NCBI GenBank assembly: GCA_031261085.1
Contig: JAISKB010000014.1
Coordinates: 79,662 to 143,661, forward strand
Direction: 5' to 3'
DNA: 64,000 nucleotides
DNA from: Christensenellaceae bacterium
GTDB lineage: Bacteria > Bacillota > Clostridia > Christensenellales > CAG-138
The notes under the pieces were generated by a model. The model made no database searches, was not told the DNA's origin, and worked only from the letters and a program-made list of their open reading frames with translations. A program made the position numbers and the translations under genes. Positions within the stretch are counted from its first letter, which is position 1; every line of letters starts with the position of its first letter. Positions 25,671 through 34,916 of the stretch are shown piece by piece.

Positions 25671-26996
25671 TCAATATGCGTGCGCGGTAATACGGCTATA
25701 ACCGGATTGGTTACCACCCATATACATATGTACGTTGGTCTCAAAATCGATCGCCTCGCGCGCATCCGGGAACAGGCCGCCGCGCTCCTTCTCCAGCCGC
25801 AGCACCGGCCCGCCGTAAGCTACGTCCACCGCTTCTAGGTGCACCACACGCTCCCAGCTGCCCGTGCTCACAACGGCGTCGGCTTCCGGCACATCATCCA
25901 CCAGCAGCTGGCCCTCGGTGCCATCCTTGCCGCCAAACTCGAAGGTGAGCAGCGCGCTCGAAATCCCGCGGCGCTCGGCATTTTGCACCACAAGCATGCC
26001 GTCTATGGCCGCGTTGCCGCCGCCTTCCCACTGCATAATCAGCCCCTGGCAGTCAAGCTGCGCGGCTATTTTGGCAATGAGCTGGCCGCACCTATCCTTA
26101 TGCCAGTTGCTGGGCTGGTGGCTGCGGGCAAAAATGACGCCCTTGAAGTTTAGGTCCACGCCATGCCGGCGGTACAGCTCCAATATGTTGGGGCCGTTCG
26201 CGTGTATATAAGAGGGGATTTTGTATGTGGGCCACACATAGTTGCCGCCTACCACAGCCCCGTCCAGCATCTCGTTGGGCTCGAGCAGCGTGGGCACGAT
26301 ATCGTAGATGGGCAGGCCATACAGCAGCGTGTTCGCGTATACGCCCTGATTTTGGCACATCCACACCAGCGCCACATTGGGCAGCCCTTCTACCGGCGTG
26401 TTGTCAAACACCTCTTCGCGCGCGGGCTCCTGCTCGGCCGTGAGCTTGGCAAGGTGCTGCGCGATTGCCATTGCGGATTTGCGGATGTCGTTATCGTATT
26501 CTTCAGAGGATTTATCGGCCATAACCTCAAAATTGCAGATGAGGTTAATCGTATCCGCAAAGGGCGTATAATGCTTGTAGAACCCCTTCGTTTGTATGAT
26601 GGCCTCGCGCGGGTACAGCAAGCCGCTCGATGCGTTGGATTCATCCCACGGCAGCGCCGCGCATTCCATCACCGCAAAGCCTTCGAGCAGGTTGGTAACG
26701 CCGTTGCCCGCCGTGTGCGGGTGGTTCAATATGCCGGGGTATTCCTTGCCGCCCCAGTCCTGCGGGGCCTCCGCCTTGTACATGGGCTGTATGGTATCGA
26801 GCACATGTATAATGCGGGCGTTTTCGTTTGGGCGGCATACCTCAAACCATAGCTTTTCGATGTTTTTGCCATAGGGCTTCGCCACCTCTTTTAGCTCATC
26901 GTAATTCACGGTGAGTACGCCGGCCTCGTAGGCGCACGCGGCGCCCTCTTTTAATTCGGTCACAGGATAATACCTGCGCGTTAAACGCATTGCCAT
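25671..26996 (-). CDS. Glycine/betaine reductase component B, GrdE/GrdI-like subunit lacking the pyruvoyl Cys
   Basis: About 441 aa, matching the proprotein subunit of component B in glycine (GrdE), sarcosine (GrdG) and betaine (GrdI) reductases. Landmarks are HVLDTIQPMYK near residue 67, WMCQNQGVYANTLLYG near 215 and PTLLEPNEMLDGAVVGGN near 238. Where glycine-reductase GrdE, as I recall it, reads SGNC with cleavage before Cys to form the pyruvoyl cofactor, this protein reads GGNYV (Tyr near residue 253). It should therefore remain uncleaved and bind a substrate without a free primary amine. The ATG at 26996 is preferred: AGGAGG directly abuts the ATG at 27005. It follows the selenoprotein GrdB-like stop by 1 base. 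Confidence 0.85.
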   Translation of the reverse strand: MAMRLTRRYYPVTELKEGAACAYEAGVLTVNYDELKEVAKPYGKNIEKLWFEVCRPNENARIIHVLDTIQPMYKAEAPQDWGGKEYPGILNHPHTAGNGVTNLLEGFAVMECAALPWDESNASSGLLYPREAIIQTKGFYKHYTPFADTINLICNFEVMADKSSEEYDNDIRKSAMAIAQHLAKLTAEQEPAREEVFDNTPVEGLPNVALVWMCQNQGVYANTLLYGLPIYDIVPTLLEPNEMLDGAVVGGNYVWPTYKIPSYIHANGPNILELYRRHGVDLNFKGVIFARSHQPSNWHKDRCGQLIAKIAAQLDCQGLIMQWEGGGNAAIDGMLVVQNAERRGISSALLTFEFGGKDGTEGQLLVDDVPEADAVVSTGSWERVVHLEAVDVAYGGPVLRLEKERGGLFPDAREAIDFETNVHMYMGGNQSGYSRITAHAY

Positions 26997-26997
26997 A

Positions 26998-28344
26998 TCA
27001 CGCATCCTCCTTGCTTTCGCCTTCGCCCTTGCGTACGCTGAACACCGTAGGCTTATCGATTGGCTTGAGCATCGCTTCGAGCGATTTTTCCAGGATGCGT
27101 ACGCGGTATGCTTCCTCGCGTTCCGGCGGGAGCGTTGGATCGCCGGTGGGGTAGGTAAAATCTCCGCCGACGATGATGCGGTTTGCGCCTACCGATTCTG
27201 CGATGGACATAAATGCGTTGATATGTGCGTTCGGGATACCGGCCCGGTCTAATTCTTTACTAATCGTTGCGCCGCAACGTGTGCAGGTTCCTCAGGTGGA
27301 GGTAAGGAAGACGGCTTCTATGCCATCCGCCTTAATTTGCTGCGCCATCGCAGCCCCCAGCTTTTTGCCCATGCCCACGTTGGTGCCTATGCCGCACGTC
27401 GAAAGGAAATACGGCGCGACGCTGCCTATAAGGCCCCGCTTTTGCAGGTTGAGCGCCGCCGTATACGGTATCAGCCGCTGTGGGTCCGCGTTTACGGCCG
27501 TGGTATCGTAGCCGCCGTGTACGGATTCGTAGTGTTCTTTATTGAACGTGGAGAGGTCTATGGCGTAGGTGCCATAGGATTCGGCCGCGTACATTTTGAT
27601 TTTATCGGGGTTGCCCTTGGGCACAAGCCCGCCCATCGTGATAAGCCCAAACTTTATTTTGGAAGCATCTTGAATCGGCGGCGCGGCGGGTATCAGCTCT
27701 TCTTTGCGCAGCGGTACCTCTGTGACAAACGGCTTATGCTGCACCTTTTTGAGCATCATATCCACCACGCGGTAGGCCGCGCTGTTGTCATCCACCTCGT
27801 TGGTGCGAAGGCCCGTGGGCAGGTATTTATCCACATTGGCCGGGGCCAGTGGTTCTCGCTTGGCCAGCTTAAGCGCCAGCGCGGCCAGCATCGGCAGCGA
27901 GGTGCGCATGCCCGCGGCCGTTTCGGCGCAGTCCGCAATCAAGGTTTTGCGCAGGTACATCCCCACGGCCGGGTTGGTGGGGAACATGCCCGTTACCGTG
28001 GGTATGCCCAGTGTGTCGGATACCAGCTCGCAGAACTTGCCGCAGGCCACGCCATAGCGCCCGGCGTTAAACGCCGGCCCGGCAATGATAACATCCGGCT
28101 CCGCTTCCTTCACCAGCTCCAGCAATTGGTCTTTTATCGCTTCGTAGTTTTGCTCGAGGTTAAAGAAGTTGTCGCCGCAGGCAAGCGTGCGAACCACCTT
28201 CATTTCACCCTTCCACAGGCCCTCCATGCCTATGCCGGGGCCCTTTGCCCCTTCATAAACATGCAGCCCTTCATGCGCCATCTCCTCGCCGCCCAGTCCG
28301 GCGAAGAATTGGTTAATGTAGCATAAAGCCTTTAAGGTTCCCAT
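26998..28344 (-). CDS. Selenoprotein component B, GrdB/GrdH-like subunit (Sec at residue 351)
   Basis: A 448 aa selenoprotein read through an in-frame UGA at 27292-27294. The context is TST-U-GTCTRCGAT, the canonical active-site motif of GrdB/GrdF/GrdH, where Sec attacks the substrate and forms a carboxymethyl-selenoether passed to GrdA. N-terminal CYINQFFAGLGGEE and CGKFCELVSDTLGIPTV are also family-typical. A short hairpin at 27265-27279, 12 bases after the UGA, is the likely SECIS. SelA, SelB and tRNA-Sec are encoded 19 kb away. The substrate is unknown because the partner subunit is atypical. Confidence 0.93.
27265..27294 (-). promoter_or_regulatory. UGA-Sec codon and SECIS hairpin of the GrdB-like gene
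   Basis: The UGA (27292-27294) is followed after 12 bases by CGTTGC-GGC-GCAACG (27265-27279), a 6 bp stem with a small loop in the place expected for a bacterial SECIS element. Confidence 0.7.
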
Positions 28345-28374
28345 TCCTACACCTCTTTTCTCTGTAATCCGCCA

Positions 28375-29865
28375 TTACATTGGCGGCTCGCTTACATCGT
28401 TCAGGTCCACGAATATCGTCTTGCTGATCATATACTTATGGATGCCCGCTATGCCCACGCCGCTCTCCTTCCAGCCGGTGCCGGGAGAATCTATCATACC
28501 CTTGCTGAAATAGGTATTGATGTATATCTGCCCGCCGCGGATGCCCTGCGCCACGCGGTGCGCGCGCTTTATGTTGTTGGAGAACACCGCGCCCGCCAAG
28601 CCGTAATCGCTGCCATTCGCCAGCGCAAGCGCCTCTTCCTCGGTATCAAACGGGGTAACACAGGCCACCGGCCCAAATATCTCTTCTTTAAAAATCGTCA
28701 TATCCGGCGTTACATCCGCAAATATCGTGGGGGGCACAAAGCTGCCGTTGGCCAGCGCCGGGTCGGCATACGGCGCCCCGCCGCACACGAGCCGCGCGCC
28801 CTCCGCCTTGCCCTTTTCGATATAGCCCCACACGGCCTTGGCATGCTCGGGGTGGATGAGCGAGCTGAAGTTGACGCCCTTTTCATAATCGAACCCGTTG
28901 CCCGGGCGGAAGGTCGTGCACACCTGCGCCATGGCGGTTAAAAATTGCTCGTATATGCCGCGCTGCACGAAAATGCGCGTGCCGGATACGCAAACCTGGC
29001 CGGAATGGAGCGTGAAGCCGTGCACGGCCCATTTTGCCGTATTGGCGATGTCCACATCCTCGAATATGATGTTGGGGCTTTTGCCGCCCAGCTCCAGCGC
29101 GATGGATTTAACCGTATCGGCGCAGCTGCGCAGTATGCCGCGGCCGGTCGATGTGCCGCCCGTCATCGATACCATATCTACCAGTTTGCTCTCTACCAGC
29201 GCCTGACCCACGACCGAGCCGGAGCCGGAAACCACATTGATGACCCCCTGCGGGAAGCCCGCTTCATCAAACACCTCCGCCAGCAGCAGCAGGCTTGCGC
29301 TCGCCCATTGCGGCGGCTTTACGATCACGGTGTTGCCCGCGGCCAGTATGGCGCATATCTTTTGGCAGCCCATCATGAGCGGGCCGTTCCACGGCAATAT
29401 TTCACCCACTACGCCATAGGGGTACCAGTCGACATAGTTGAGATAATTTCCATCCATACGGGAGCTTTCGCCGCCCAATGTGCGCGCCTTGTGCGCATAG
29501 AAATTGAACGCATCCACGCTCTGCGGCACCTCATAATAGAGCGCGCCCATGTACTGCTTGCCGGCATCCAGCGTTTCCACCACGGCAAATTCCTCCGCGC
29601 GCCGGCTTAGTATGTCGCCCGCCTTCGCCAGCAGCTTGCCGCGCTCCAGGCCGGACATCTTCCCCCAAGGCCCTTCGTCAAAGGCCTTGCGCGCCGCAAG
29701 TATCGCCTTTTCGGCATCCGCCTTGCCGCCAAAGGAGCCCCGGCCAAACGCCTCGCCCGTGGCAGGGTTTAGAAAATCGAAGGTGTCGCCCGAAGCGCTC
29801 TCCACAAACTGGCCGTCGATGTACAGCTTATAGAGTTCTTTTTTGATCTTACCCAAGTAATCCAT
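28375..29865 (-). CDS. NAD(P)-dependent aldehyde dehydrogenase
   Basis: A 496 aa class I/II type aldehyde dehydrogenase. LPWNGPLMMGCQKICAIL near 155 shapes the Asn and cofactor site, IALELGGKSPNIIFED near 257 holds the general base Glu, and the catalytic Cys is in HSGQVCVSGTR near 292. C-terminal EIFGPVACVTPF is standard. It oxidises an aldehyde to an acid with no CoA. The ATG at 29865 is preferred because GGAGG lies 8 bases before it; the ATG at 29880 has none. Sits between xdhB and the GrdB-like gene in a compact operon. Confidence 0.92.
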   Translation of the reverse strand: MDYLGKIKKELYKLYIDGQFVESASGDTFDFLNPATGEAFGRGSFGGKADAEKAILAARKAFDEGPWGKMSGLERGKLLAKAGDILSRRAEEFAVVETLDAGKQYMGALYYEVPQSVDAFNFYAHKARTLGGESSRMDGNYLNYVDWYPYGVVGEILPWNGPLMMGCQKICAILAAGNTVIVKPPQWASASLLLLAEVFDEAGFPQGVINVVSGSGSVVGQALVESKLVDMVSMTGGTSTGRGILRSCADTVKSIALELGGKSPNIIFEDVDIANTAKWAVHGFTLHSGQVCVSGTRIFVQRGIYEQFLTAMAQVCTTFRPGNGFDYEKGVNFSSLIHPEHAKAVWGYIEKGKAEGARLVCGGAPYADPALANGSFVPPTIFADVTPDMTIFKEEIFGPVACVTPFDTEEEALALANGSDYGLAGAVFSNNIKRAHRVAQGIRGGQIYINTYFSKGMIDSPGTGWKESGVGIAGIHKYMISKTIFVDLNDVSEPPM

Positions 29866-29882
29866 CCCTTTATCCTCCATTA

Positions 29883-30734
29883 TTAAATACTGCTATGATA
29901 GGCCGCCAAAAACGCACGCTCGAATATAACGCCCGCCGTGCTGTAGCGGTATTCCTTGGTGCCGCGCAAGCCATCCCTCGGCTGAATATCGGTACCCACG
30001 GCCGCTACCGCCGCGGCGAGCACCGCATTGCTGGGCCGCTTGTTTAACAGCGCCTTTTCGGTATTCCAGGCACGCAGCGCTTTGGGGCCCAGCGCGCCAA
30101 ACGCGATGCCGCAGGCCGTTATAACGCCATTTTCATCCTTTTCGAGCGCAACGGCCGCCGTTTCCACCGAAATTGCCATCGCCTTGCGCAGGCCTATTTT
30201 TATGAACGCGCTGTGCGGGCAGGGCTTAAAGCGCACGCCCAGCACCAGCTCGCCGGGCAGCAATGCCGTGCGGTTGGGGCCCAGCAAATATTCCCACACC
30301 GGCAGGCAGCGCGTCCCTTTTGGGGAGCGCAGCAGCACCTCGGCGCCCAACGCGCACAGCGGCGGGGGCGTATCCGCGCCCGGCGAGGCGTTTACTATAT
30401 TGCCGCCTATCGTTGCGCGGTTGCGGGTGTTTGGGTCGGCAAAGCGGTTGGCCGCTTCGTATAGCGCAGGCGCTTTTGCCGCCAGCAGCTCGCTCGAAGC
30501 GATAGCGGCCAGCGTGGTAGTGGCGCCTATGTGAATATATCCTCTCTCTTCGCGGATACCCTGCAGCTCGGCGATGCGGGAAATATCCAGCAGCAGCCCC
30601 GGGCGCTGCCTGCCCTCGCGTATGCGCAGCGTCACATCCGTGCCGCCCGCCACCACGCACGCGCCGGGCTCCTGCGCAAGCTTCATAAGCGCTTCGTCAA
30701 TGCTAAATACCGAGCAGAACGTAAACTCGCTCAT
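29883..30734 (-). CDS. Molybdenum hydroxylase, FAD-binding subunit
   Basis: The 283 aa FAD subunit of a xanthine-dehydrogenase-type hydroxylase. FAD-binding blocks are CVVAGGTDVTLRIREG near 26 and ATIGGNIVNASPGADTPPPLCAL near 107. It receives electrons from the 2Fe-2S subunit and passes them to NAD+ or another acceptor. The start overlaps the stop of the 2Fe-2S gene by 4 bases (ATGA). Overlap and order (Mo subunit, 2Fe-2S, FAD) indicate one complex. Confidence 0.92.
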   Translation of the reverse strand: MSEFTFCSVFSIDEALMKLAQEPGACVVAGGTDVTLRIREGRQRPGLLLDISRIAELQGIREERGYIHIGATTTLAAIASSELLAAKAPALYEAANRFADPNTRNRATIGGNIVNASPGADTPPPLCALGAEVLLRSPKGTRCLPVWEYLLGPNRTALLPGELVLGVRFKPCPHSAFIKIGLRKAMAISVETAAVALEKDENGVITACGIAFGALGPKALRAWNTEKALLNKRPSNAVLAAAVAAVGTDIQPRDGLRGTKEYRYSTAGVIFERAFLAAYHSSI

Positions 30735-31216
30735 AGGCCCTCCTTTGCTGGCGGTTCCCCTAGCGCGGCGGCATAGGCTTCTATCGCATCGATGATTTGC
30801 ACATAGCCCGTGCAGCGGCATAGGTTGCCCGATATGGCCGCCTGTATTTCACCGCGCGTGGCGTTTGGCTTGCGCTGCAGCAGCGCCAGCGCCGTCATAA
30901 TAAAGCCGGCGGTGCAGTAGCCGCACTGTATGGCGCCATGGTCGATAAACGCCCGCTGCAGCGGGTGCAGCTCGTTGTTTTTTGCCAGGCCTTCAATCGT
31001 GAGCACTTCGCTGCCCTCGCATTGGGCCGCCAGCACCGTGCAGCTCTTTATGGCGCGGCCATCGAGCACCACCGTGCACGCGCCGCATTCGCCCACGCCG
31101 CAGCCCTGCTTGGCGCCGGTATGCTTCAGGTCGTTGCGCAGTACCGAAAGCAGCGTCTGCTCCGGCTCTATTTCGGCGGTAATCGGCTTGCCATTTAAAA
31201 TGATATGCAGTAGCAT
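30731..31216 (-). CDS. Molybdenum hydroxylase, 2Fe-2S subunit
   Basis: A 161 aa two-cluster subunit. The plant-type ferredoxin cluster is in GCGVGECGACTVVLDG near residue 40 plus a later Cys in SCTVLAAQC, and the second all-helical cluster in QCGYCTAGFIM near 98 and NLCRCTGYVQI near 131. It relays electrons from the molybdenum site to FAD. Its start codon lies one base from the stop of the molybdenum subunit. Confidence 0.95.
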   Translation of the reverse strand: MLLHIILNGKPITAEIEPEQTLLSVLRNDLKHTGAKQGCGVGECGACTVVLDGRAIKSCTVLAAQCEGSEVLTIEGLAKNNELHPLQRAFIDHGAIQCGYCTAGFIMTALALLQRKPNATRGEIQAAISGNLCRCTGYVQIIDAIEAYAAALGEPPAKEGL

Positions 31217-33568
31217 TTACTCGCGCGCGGCCGCGGCTGCGCTCCCCCCTTCTGCATTTTGTCGGTTGAGCAGGGCTTTCAGCTCCACTTTGGTAACGGG
31301 TATGCTGCGAATATGCAGGCCCGTCGCGTTTTTTATTGCGCTGATGATGGCCGCCGCCACACCCTCGGTAGCGGGCTCGCCCACGCTTTTGGCGCCGTAG
31401 GTGCCCGCCTCGTCGGAGGATTCAAACAGCACCACGTCAATATCCGGCAAATCCATGGAAGTCGCTATCATATAGGTATCGAAATTGTTTGTGCGGATGG
31501 CGCCGTTTTGCATAACGAGCTTTTCCATAACGGCAAAGCCCTGCCCCATCAGCACGCCGCCATATATCTGCCCCTCGACGATTTTATCGTTGATGACCGT
31601 GCCCAAATCATGCCCGCAGGTCACCTTTTTTACATCCACCTCGCCCGTGGCGGTATCCACCTCCACCTCGGCTATCACGCAGCCATATGCATAGGTGGGG
31701 AAGGCCTTGCCGCCGCCCTGCTCCATGCTGTAATCCAGCGCGGGCGGTTTGTACCACCGCATCACCCCGGCTTGCTGGCCCGTCCAATGGTGCACGTTGC
31801 ACACGACCTGGAAGGGGATTACCGCATCCGGCACGCCGATTAGGTGAAACAAGCCTTCTTTAAGCTCCACCTGCTCCGGCTTGGCATGGAACATCATGGC
31901 CGCCGTTTCGAGCAAATAGGCCTTTAGCTCCTCCGCGGCCAGCTTTACGGATTGCGCGCCCATCACCGTGCTGCGGGAGGCGGCGGTGATGCCGCTATCC
32001 GGGATCGTATGCGTATCCGCGCCGATGAAATGGATGATGTCGGGGGAGACGCTCAGCGTTTCGGCCACAATCTGCGTAAAGGAGGTTTTCATCCCCTGCC
32101 CGTTTTCGACTATGCCGCTGTTGATCATCACGGAGCCGTCATCGTGCACGCATACGAAGCCCGCCGAGGCATCGGGGGATTCGGCGCCCAAGCCGCAGCC
32201 CCGGTAAAACATGGCCATGCCTATGCCCTTGCGTATGAGCCCGGCCGGTTGGGCGGCATATTGCTTGCGCTTGGTTTCGAAGCCCGTCTTTTCAAATAGG
32301 GTATCCAATATTTCCGGCAATATGATTTCGGAATCCATCGCCTGCCCACAAGCGTTTACACCGCCGGGCTTAAGCATGTTAAGGCGCTTAAAGTCCATAT
32401 AATCCATGCCCAACTCCGCCGCCGTCTCTTCATAGAGCTGCTCCGAGCCAAATATGAGCTGCGGCGAGCTGTAGCCGCGCATAGCGCCCGCCGTAACGGT
32501 GTTGGTGAACACGCCGTATACATCTACCTTAACGTTGGGTATTTCATATACCCCCGCCGCATGTACCGACGCGCGGAAATTCATAAACTCGTGCATGTGG
32601 AAGGCGCCCACGTTTTCGATAACCTCCACCTGAAACGCCTGCAGCCTGCCATCGTTATTGACGCCAAGCTTATATTTCATGGTGAACGGGTGCCGCTTGG
32701 TGCTCGCCGCAATGGATTGCTCCCGCGAGACGAGCATCTTTACCGGGCGGTCGGTCGCCTGGGCCAGCAGCGCCGCGCGCGCGGCCGTAAGGCCCATCAG
32801 CTCTTCCTTCCCGCCAAAGGAGCCGCCCACCGTCTGCTGTATCACGCGCGTTTTCGCCCGCGGTATATCCAGCACATCCGCCACCCAGCGGCGCGTAAAA
32901 TAGGGGTTGACCGCGCCGGCGTATACCGTCATCAGCCCGGAGGTTGAATCGGGCACGGCGACGGCCGCCTCGGGTTCCATATAGGCGTGCTCCACCGGCT
33001 CGGTGCGATATTCCCGCTCTATAATGCGGTCGCAATGCGCAAACGCTTCGTCTACATCCCCTTTGCGCACCTTATAGCGCGAATGCGACCATATGTTGCC
33101 CTCGCATTCCGGGTCGTTTTCGTGCACGAGCGGCGCGCCCTCGGCCAGCGCTTCTTCAACCGTAAACACGGCGGGCAGTTCCTGATATTCCACCTCGATT
33201 GCGTTTAACCCCGCCTGCAGCGCGTGCCAGTCCTCCGCGGCTACTATGGCCGTTACATCGCCCCGGTACCGCAGCCGGCCGGAGAGATAGGTGTAATAGC
33301 CCCAGCTCTTTTCTTTTTTTATATCCTCAAACGTAAGCACCGCGCGCACGCCGGGCAAGGCCCGCGCCTTATCGGCATTGATGCGCACGACCTGCGCGTG
33401 GGCATAGGGGCTAAACAGCGCCCCGCCCAGCAGCATGCCGGGGAATTCCAAATCCGCCGCATACTTCGCGCGGCCGGTCACCTTATCCCGCGCGTCTACG
33501 CGCGGCACAGACCGGTTGATATAGGCAAAGCCCTTATCGGTTTTGTTCCCATCGCCAAATTGTGGCAT
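31217..33568 (-). CDS. Molybdenum hydroxylase, molybdopterin-binding subunit (xanthine dehydrogenase family)
   Basis: A 783 aa catalytic subunit that hydroxylates carbon centres of N-heterocycles with water. The N-terminal domain (VPRVDARDKVTGRAKYAADL) is followed by cofactor-binding blocks VQQTVGGSFGGKEEL-like QQTVGGSFGGKE near 248, MRGYSSPQ near 360, and the catalytic glutamate in SVGEPATEG near the C-terminus. It could act on xanthine, hypoxanthine or another purine; the substrate residues cannot be judged by eye. ATG at 33568 after GAAGGG; an upstream GTG at 33574 is also possible. Confidence 0.92.
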   Translation of the reverse strand: MPQFGDGNKTDKGFAYINRSVPRVDARDKVTGRAKYAADLEFPGMLLGGALFSPYAHAQVVRINADKARALPGVRAVLTFEDIKKEKSWGYYTYLSGRLRYRGDVTAIVAAEDWHALQAGLNAIEVEYQELPAVFTVEEALAEGAPLVHENDPECEGNIWSHSRYKVRKGDVDEAFAHCDRIIEREYRTEPVEHAYMEPEAAVAVPDSTSGLMTVYAGAVNPYFTRRWVADVLDIPRAKTRVIQQTVGGSFGGKEELMGLTAARAALLAQATDRPVKMLVSREQSIAASTKRHPFTMKYKLGVNNDGRLQAFQVEVIENVGAFHMHEFMNFRASVHAAGVYEIPNVKVDVYGVFTNTVTAGAMRGYSSPQLIFGSEQLYEETAAELGMDYMDFKRLNMLKPGGVNACGQAMDSEIILPEILDTLFEKTGFETKRKQYAAQPAGLIRKGIGMAMFYRGCGLGAESPDASAGFVCVHDDGSVMINSGIVENGQGMKTSFTQIVAETLSVSPDIIHFIGADTHTIPDSGITAASRSTVMGAQSVKLAAEELKAYLLETAAMMFHAKPEQVELKEGLFHLIGVPDAVIPFQVVCNVHHWTGQQAGVMRWYKPPALDYSMEQGGGKAFPTYAYGCVIAEVEVDTATGEVDVKKVTCGHDLGTVINDKIVEGQIYGGVLMGQGFAVMEKLVMQNGAIRTNNFDTYMIATSMDLPDIDVVLFESSDEAGTYGAKSVGEPATEGVAAAIISAIKNATGLHIRSIPVTKVELKALLNRQNAEGGSAAAAARE

Positions 33569-33583
33569 GCGCACCCTTCTTTC

Positions 33584-34279
33584 TTAAAAAACTGATTTTA
33601 GCAGCACACGCGCATCCACCGGCACGGCGCCGGCTTCGTATACGATGCAGGGGTTAATATCCAGCTCCTCAATCTCAGGGTTTTCTTGCACCAGGCGGGC
33701 CACGCGCAGCAGCATATCCGCCAGAGCCTCCACATCGCGCGGCTTTTGCCCGCGTATGCCCGTTAGCAGCGCCGCCCCCTTAAGCTCCCCTATCATGGCC
33801 AGCGCATCGGCCTTGTTCAGCGGCGGTATGCGGAAGCTGACATCTCGCAGCACCTCCACAAATATGCCGCCCAGCCCCACCATAACGACCGGGCCAAACG
33901 AGGCGTCGTGCGTGGTGCCTATGATGCATTCCACGCCGCCCGGCGGCAGCATTTCGCACACGAATATGCCTTCTACGCGCGCGTTTGGCTGATAGGCGCG
34001 TACGCTCTTTAGTATGCCGGCATAAGCGGCTTGCACCGCTTCGGCATCCCGCAGGCCTACGCGCACCCCGCCCGCGTCGCTCTTATGCAGAATATCCTGC
34101 GAAACCACCTTGAGCACCACGGGGTAGCCTATGGCGCCTGCGGCGGCCACGGCTTCGGCCGCGGTTTTAACCAGCCGGTGCTTGGGCACGGGTATGCCAT
34201 ATGCCGCCAGCAGCGCCCACGCTTCCGGCTCGAGGAGATCGCGCTTTTGCGTCAGCGCCGTTCCTATCCACTCGTTCAT
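33584..34279 (-). CDS. ADP-forming acyl-CoA synthetase, beta (ATP-grasp) subunit
   Basis: A 231 aa ATP-grasp subunit of the ADP-forming acetate/arylacetate-CoA ligase. VVLKVVSQDILHKSDAGGVRVGL near 54 carries the lysine and histidine contacts; GPVVMVGLGGIFVEVLRDV and LDINPCIV complete the fold. With the alpha subunit (36912-38252) it converts acyl-CoA, ADP and Pi to acid, CoA and ATP. The two subunits flank the IorAB genes. Starts 21 bases after iorB. Confidence 0.92.
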   Translation of the reverse strand: MNEWIGTALTQKRDLLEPEAWALLAAYGIPVPKHRLVKTAAEAVAAAGAIGYPVVLKVVSQDILHKSDAGGVRVGLRDAEAVQAAYAGILKSVRAYQPNARVEGIFVCEMLPPGGVECIIGTTHDASFGPVVMVGLGGIFVEVLRDVSFRIPPLNKADALAMIGELKGAALLTGIRGQKPRDVEALADMLLRVARLVQENPEIEELDINPCIVYEAGAVPVDARVLLKSVF

Positions 34280-34300
34280 GTTCCCTCCCGGCCGCGGCGG

Positions 34301-34915
34301 TTATGCGTGCACCGCCTGCTGATACGTCTTTTTACCCAGCGCAAACGCTTCTAAATTGGTATCAATCGTCTTTTGCGGCACCTTTGCCGCCACAACCGAA
34401 AGCACCGTTTCTTCACAGAACGGCAGCAACCCGCTCGCAAACGCCGCGCCCAGCATCACCATGCTCAGCACCTTGGCGCTGCCGGCTTCGCTCGCCAGCT
34501 CTCCCCCGTCAAACGCGACAACACGCTTGCCCAGCCTTTGCAGCGCGCCCTGTATCGCTTCGAGCGAGGGGTATTCCACCGCGCCCACCTTTACATCCAC
34601 CGGCACCTGCATGCCGGTATTCATCACCACGGTACCCCCCGCGGCAAGGTAGGGCACGCTCAGGCGTAGCGCTTCCATCGGCTCCAGCGCAATGATAAGG
34701 TCGGCCGTCCCCCTGCCCAGCAAGGGGCCGTATACGCCTTCGCCTATGCGCACATGCGAGGCTACCGCGCCGCCGCGCTGCGCCGCGCCAAAGGTTTCGC
34801 CCACGCGCACGCGGCATGTTTCGCCATGCTCCTTGAGCGCGGCTTCCGCTATGATGTGCGAAGCAAGTATGCTGCCCTGCCCGCCAACACCGGTTACAAT
34901 GATATTTGTTTCCAT
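34301..34915 (-). CDS. iorB: Indolepyruvate:ferredoxin oxidoreductase, beta subunit
   Basis: A 204 aa gamma-type domain protein of the 2-oxoacid:ferredoxin oxidoreductase family. IIVTGVGGQGSILASHIIAEAAL is the N-terminal motif, followed by EMRGG-like GETFGAAQRGGAVASHVRIG. With IorA it oxidatively decarboxylates arylpyruvates or related 2-oxoacids to acyl-CoA, reducing ferredoxin. One base separates it from iorA. Confidence 0.93.
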   Translation of the reverse strand: METNIIVTGVGGQGSILASHIIAEAALKEHGETCRVRVGETFGAAQRGGAVASHVRIGEGVYGPLLGRGTADLIIALEPMEALRLSVPYLAAGGTVVMNTGMQVPVDVKVGAVEYPSLEAIQGALQRLGKRVVAFDGGELASEAGSAKVLSMVMLGAAFASGLLPFCEETVLSVVAAKVPQKTIDTNLEAFALGKKTYQQAVHA

Positions 34916-34916
34916 A

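Noticed and set aside
26998..27210. A separate 70-codon gene after the GrdB-like frame
   Set aside because: It is the 3' end of the selenoprotein gene. The intervening UGA lies in the conserved TST-U-GTCTRCG context with a SECIS-like hairpin, so it is Sec, not stop.
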